Shown one piece after another: positions 61,417 through 64,000 of a stretch of DNA of 64,000 nt. Positions within the stretch are counted from its first letter, which is position 1, and the number at the start of each line of letters is the position of its first letter. A program made the translations under genes and the position numbers. A model generated the notes under the pieces. That model saw only the letters and a program-made list of their open reading frames with translations, was not told the DNA's origin and did not search any database. This DNA comes from Lepagella muris (GTDB taxonomy: Bacteria; Bacteroidota; Bacteroidia; Bacteroidales; Muribaculaceae). The DNA lies in assembly GCF_004793975.1 (NCBI RefSeq), contig NZ_SRYB01000001.1:1-64000 (forward strand), given 5' to 3'.

Positions 61417-62786
61417 CTCTCACCTCCTTTCGTGTATTTATTGCAGGCGGGCTTGCCGATAAGCCATATCAGGGATATTCCGGCACGTGTAGGCACGAGC
61501 CAGTGCAGACGGTGGGTGGAGAGCCATACATCGCATTCATCGATGGGACGGTGCTTCTTATATGTGCCCCATAGATAGCCAACTCCCAGAGAACATTCTA
61601 TGTAGAGACGGCGTGCCACGGGGAGAGAATATTTGTAGACGATGCCGACAGCATAGTTCCATTTGTCGGAGAGTACGCCCTTGCGCTCTCCAAACTGGAA
61701 ATCGTAGACAGCCATCTGTCCGTAGAGTCCGATGAAGTGTCCGGCGAAACGGTCGCTGTAGGAATGTAGTCTACCCAGACGAGTGTAGAGTGACAGGTCG
61801 CCTCCGTAGATGCGCCAATATTTATGGACTGAGGCCTTGTTCCAGCGTGCATACATCCAGTTCGCCTCAGCCGACAGATGCTTGCCGATGGGGATCTCCA
61901 CCCCAATGTTGGGGGTGAGGGCGGCATCATACAGCAGATTGGTCTTTAGTAGAATCGTGAAGTCAGGTCTGCTCTTGGCAGAGGGTGTGATATCGGTTGC
62001 ATACGTCGTGCCGGAAGCATGGGATAGTGGAGAATCGACTGTGTCGGTAAATGATTGTGTAGCCATTGACAGTGAGTCGGCGTTTGCCTCCGGCATATTT
62101 TCGCAAGGGATGGGTTCCACAGTCTCCCATTCATATATTATGCGGTAGTGTGCGTTGCGCATTGTAGGAAATAGATGCTCCGACATATATTCCCAGGCGC
62201 GTCCTCCATTCAGGTCCTGCAGCTGTTTCTTCCTTCCGCCCACGATTCTTTTCCCTTGGAATATCCAGATGGGTGTGTGTGATATAATGTCGAGCACCTC
62301 ATCGCGCCATGGCATGTCGGTGTCTGTCACGAGTGTGTGAAGCATCTCCCAGTCTACGTCGGATGGGAGTATGGTCACGATTGAGTCGGGGAGGTTTGTG
62401 TGGGAGAGGATGTATTCGCGGGCGGAGAGTGCGCGTCGTTCGGAGAGCCGGCGGTTGAGGTCGGATGGACCTTCGGGGGATGCGGAACCTTTTATAGACA
62501 CAGATTTTAGCCTTACGGTGGGGGCGGAGGCAATACTGTCGAGCAATGATGTGAGATGTCGTAGCCGGATGTTGTTGTCGGAGAAGTTTGTGTCCAGACG
62601 TGAATATCCTTGCCGAAAATGGATCTGAGTGTAGATGGTGTCACGATTGATTTCTGTGTTATCCGTATGTCCGCAAGAGGAGTCTGTTCCGATAGTTCTT
62701 GCAGATATAAGAGTCATATCGGAACTTTGTGTTGCGTTAATCAAAAGATAACAAAATAACAGATATATCGTAAAAAAGAATTTCAT
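61413..62786 (-). CDS. DUF3575 protein with OmpA-like domain
   Basis: A 457-residue exported protein that starts the fimbrial operon. After the signal peptide (FFFTIYLLFCYLLINA) comes an OmpA-like peptidoglycan-binding region (IHFRQGYSRLDTNFSDN, then KSVSIKGSASPEGPSDLNRR and ERRALSAREYIL), and the last ~190 residues are DUF3575, a beta-barrel (LLKTNLLYDAALTPNIGVE, VHKYWRIYGGDLSLYTRLG). It probably anchors the fibre in the outer membrane and ties it to the wall. The gene overlaps the DUF5119 gene by 4 bases. The promoter is at 62822-62851. Confidence 0.9.
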   Translation of the reverse strand: MKFFFTIYLLFCYLLINATQSSDMTLISARTIGTDSSCGHTDNTEINRDTIYTQIHFRQGYSRLDTNFSDNNIRLRHLTSLLDSIASAPTVRLKSVSIKGSASPEGPSDLNRRLSERRALSAREYILSHTNLPDSIVTILPSDVDWEMLHTLVTDTDMPWRDEVLDIISHTPIWIFQGKRIVGGRKKQLQDLNGGRAWEYMSEHLFPTMRNAHYRIIYEWETVEPIPCENMPEANADSLSMATQSFTDTVDSPLSHASGTTYATDITPSAKSRPDFTILLKTNLLYDAALTPNIGVEIPIGKHLSAEANWMYARWNKASVHKYWRIYGGDLSLYTRLGRLHSYSDRFAGHFIGLYGQMAVYDFQFGERKGVLSDKWNYAVGIVYKYSLPVARRLYIECSLGVGYLWGTYKKHRPIDECDVWLSTHRLHWLVPTRAGISLIWLIGKPACNKYTKGGER

Positions 62787-62821
62787 GATATAACTAAAAG
62801 TTAATCAGAAAAAGAATTTTG

Positions 62822-62851
62822 CAAATTTATATTAAAACAAATAATCTCCAA
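62822..62851 (-). promoter_or_regulatory. Promoter of the leftward fimbrial operon
   Basis: Minus strand: TTG (62851-62849), 19 bases, TAAATTTG (62829-62822). It lies 36 bases before the DUF3575 start. Confidence 0.65.
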
Positions 62852-62993
62852 TGATTTTTTATGTTATTAAATGCTAAAAGATGTTAAGTTGAGGGTTTGG
62901 GGGGCATAAGTGGATGATTATAAGGTGTGGTGTATGGTAATTATGGGCAAAATTATCAAGAAATCCGATATTTTTATTTTAGTATACTCAGTA

Positions 62994-64000
62994 TTACCGG
63001 CTGCTTATCGGTTTGCGCAGGCGTAGGGTTGAGGATTGGTATGGGAACTGCAACAGGAGAGTGTCGCCCTCTCCACGTTGAGCCTTGATGTCTTTATTGA
63101 GCGGCATCCCTTCGGAGTCATACCACATGACGCTGTACGTGTCGGGATATGGGTCGGGATTCAGTATGGCCTTTACCATTCCGGTCTTCCAGAACGTGGG
63201 ATTGATCTTTGCTCCTGAGAGGTAGATGAGAAGATACCTTCCGTTGTCTTTCACTATTGCCAGTCGATAGTCGCCGCCGAGCCTGAGCAACGATTCGTCA
63301 AGGGTACGGTCGAATACCATCCAGTATCCTTCCAGCGGATCGTCGGAGGCGTTTATCCGTTCCTCAATCATTGCAGTGTCGCTCCAATTGGGATGAGGCT
63401 CGTATGATTGCGGGGTGAGGTCGAAGAATGATATGTCGGTCAGGGTTATGTCTGCTCCAGGATAGGCTGCGAATCCGAATGAGGAGCAGTCTTTGCTTTT
63501 GTAGGGGCATTCGAATACCATGTTCTCATCGCGATTGCCGCCGGAGAGGGTGATTGTCTTGTTTTTTATTGAAAGATGCCAGAAATTGGTGCCTGTATAG
63601 CAGTCGAATTTCTTGGAGGGAGGGCAGGTGGTGATCTTCACCGCCTTATCGAAGAACACCGCCTCCACGCATAGTCCGGATGATGATGATATCTGGTCGG
63701 ATTGCTCGATGGCGCGCACCGTTATTGAAAGCGTGTCGTTGTCGGTGGATATGAGCATGAAGCTCCAGGCGGGATTCTTTGCGGTATGCTTGCGTCTGTC
63801 GGTGGAGGTGTAGGTGGCTTTTTTCGAGGGATGGAAGGCGCGGTTGGAGGCGCGGAAGGTTATGGAGAGCTCGGAGGTGGGTCGGTTTAGGGGTATGCAG
63901 TCATACACAATGGAATCCGACCGGTTGCATATCGTGATGCCGTCGGGCGTGGCATAACGGAAGGGATTGTATCCGCGCCCACGGTTCCAATTCAGGCTCT
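62994..64000 (-). CDS. Truncated protein of unknown function (5' end outside window)
   Basis: The frame stays open from the stop at 62994 to the right edge, so the start is beyond 64000. About 335 residues are visible. The part nearest the window edge reads NWNRGRGYNPFRYATPDGIT. Further on, GYWMVFDRTLDESLLRLGGD and DYRLAIVKDNGRYLLIYLSG begin a beta-rich C-terminal region, and LILPF-like membrane parts are absent. I do not recognise the family with confidence; such C-terminal beta regions occur in Bacteroidetes secreted peptidases. A GTG at 63908 could be misread as a start. Transcribed in the same direction as the fimbrial operon but as a separate unit. Confidence 0.6.
   Translation of the reverse strand, partial: SLNWNRGRGYNPFRYATPDGITICNRSDSIVYDCIPLNRPTSELSITFRASNRAFHPSKKATYTSTDRRKHTAKNPAWSFMLISTDNDTLSITVRAIEQSDQISSSSGLCVEAVFFDKAVKITTCPPSKKFDCYTGTNFWHLSIKNKTITLSGGNRDENMVFECPYKSKDCSSFGFAAYPGADITLTDISFFDLTPQSYEPHPNWSDTAMIEERINASDDPLEGYWMVFDRTLDESLLRLGGDYRLAIVKDNGRYLLIYLSGAKINPTFWKTGMVKAILNPDPYPDTYSVMWYDSEGMPLNKDIKAQRGEGDTLLLQFPYQSSTLRLRKPISSR

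Overview
The window looks like a chromosomal segment of a gut-type member of the order Bacteroidales, most like Muribaculaceae or a near relative. The evidence is a complete type IX secretion core (PorP plus GldK/L/M/N), many fimbrillin lipoproteins of the FimA/Mfa type with DUF5119 and DUF3575 partners, BspA-type leucine-rich repeats, a BACON domain, and promoters of the Bacteroidetes form (TTG or TTTG, 19-20 bases, TAnnTTTG). The species cannot be named from sequence alone.

Layout. 1-67: the 3' end of a 5S rRNA and its terminator. 245-7563: an AraC regulator and a glycosyltransferase, a tiny 2[4Fe-4S] ferredoxin, then dUTPase, a TPR protein, a DUF4292 protein and an EnvC-like murein hydrolase activator. 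7596-10106: a polysaccharide flippase and a second glycosyltransferase. 10083-17051: a six-gene type IX secretion operon read leftwards (PorT-like, PorP, GldK, GldL, GldM, GldN). 17164-20675: dGTPase, a TPM-domain membrane protein and a DUF3298-type lipoprotein. 20814-24960: an accessory block with an RloB nuclease plus AAA ATPase pair, a Fic protein behind a perfect inverted repeat, and two GATAC-word repeat elements with the same ends.

25083-37022 is the most unusual part. One strong promoter precedes a SpoIIE phosphatase with its own kinase-like ATPase domain, a STAS protein, a 2413-residue two-module nonribosomal peptide synthetase (C-A-T-C-A-T-reductase), a MATE exporter fused to a second RsbW-like ATPase domain, and a 4'-phosphopantetheinyl transferase. 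The last three genes overlap. I read this as a peptide aldehyde or alcohol pathway whose synthesis or export is tied to a partner-switching circuit, with no sigma factor beside it.

37543-44682 is AT-rich and accessory. It holds a GIY-YIG homing-type endonuclease, an IS982-family remnant, an AbiF-like HEPN protein preceded by a probable small structured RNA with its own terminator, a Crp-type regulator, a short-chain dehydrogenase, a decayed TonB-receptor-like fragment, and an orphan AAA ATPase with a stop at codon 4.

44941-55542 is a rightward surface-structure cluster: three fimbrillin-type lipoproteins, one of them fused to LRRs, BACON and an M64 metallopeptidase, then an NTF2-like protein, a beta-barrel, an FN3-LRR lipoprotein, a tail-anchored eukaryotic-type kinase and a small partner. 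55579-62786 is a leftward fimbrial operon (DUF3575, DUF5119, fimbrillin, DUF5119, two fimbrillins). A truncated gene enters from the right edge at 62994-64000.
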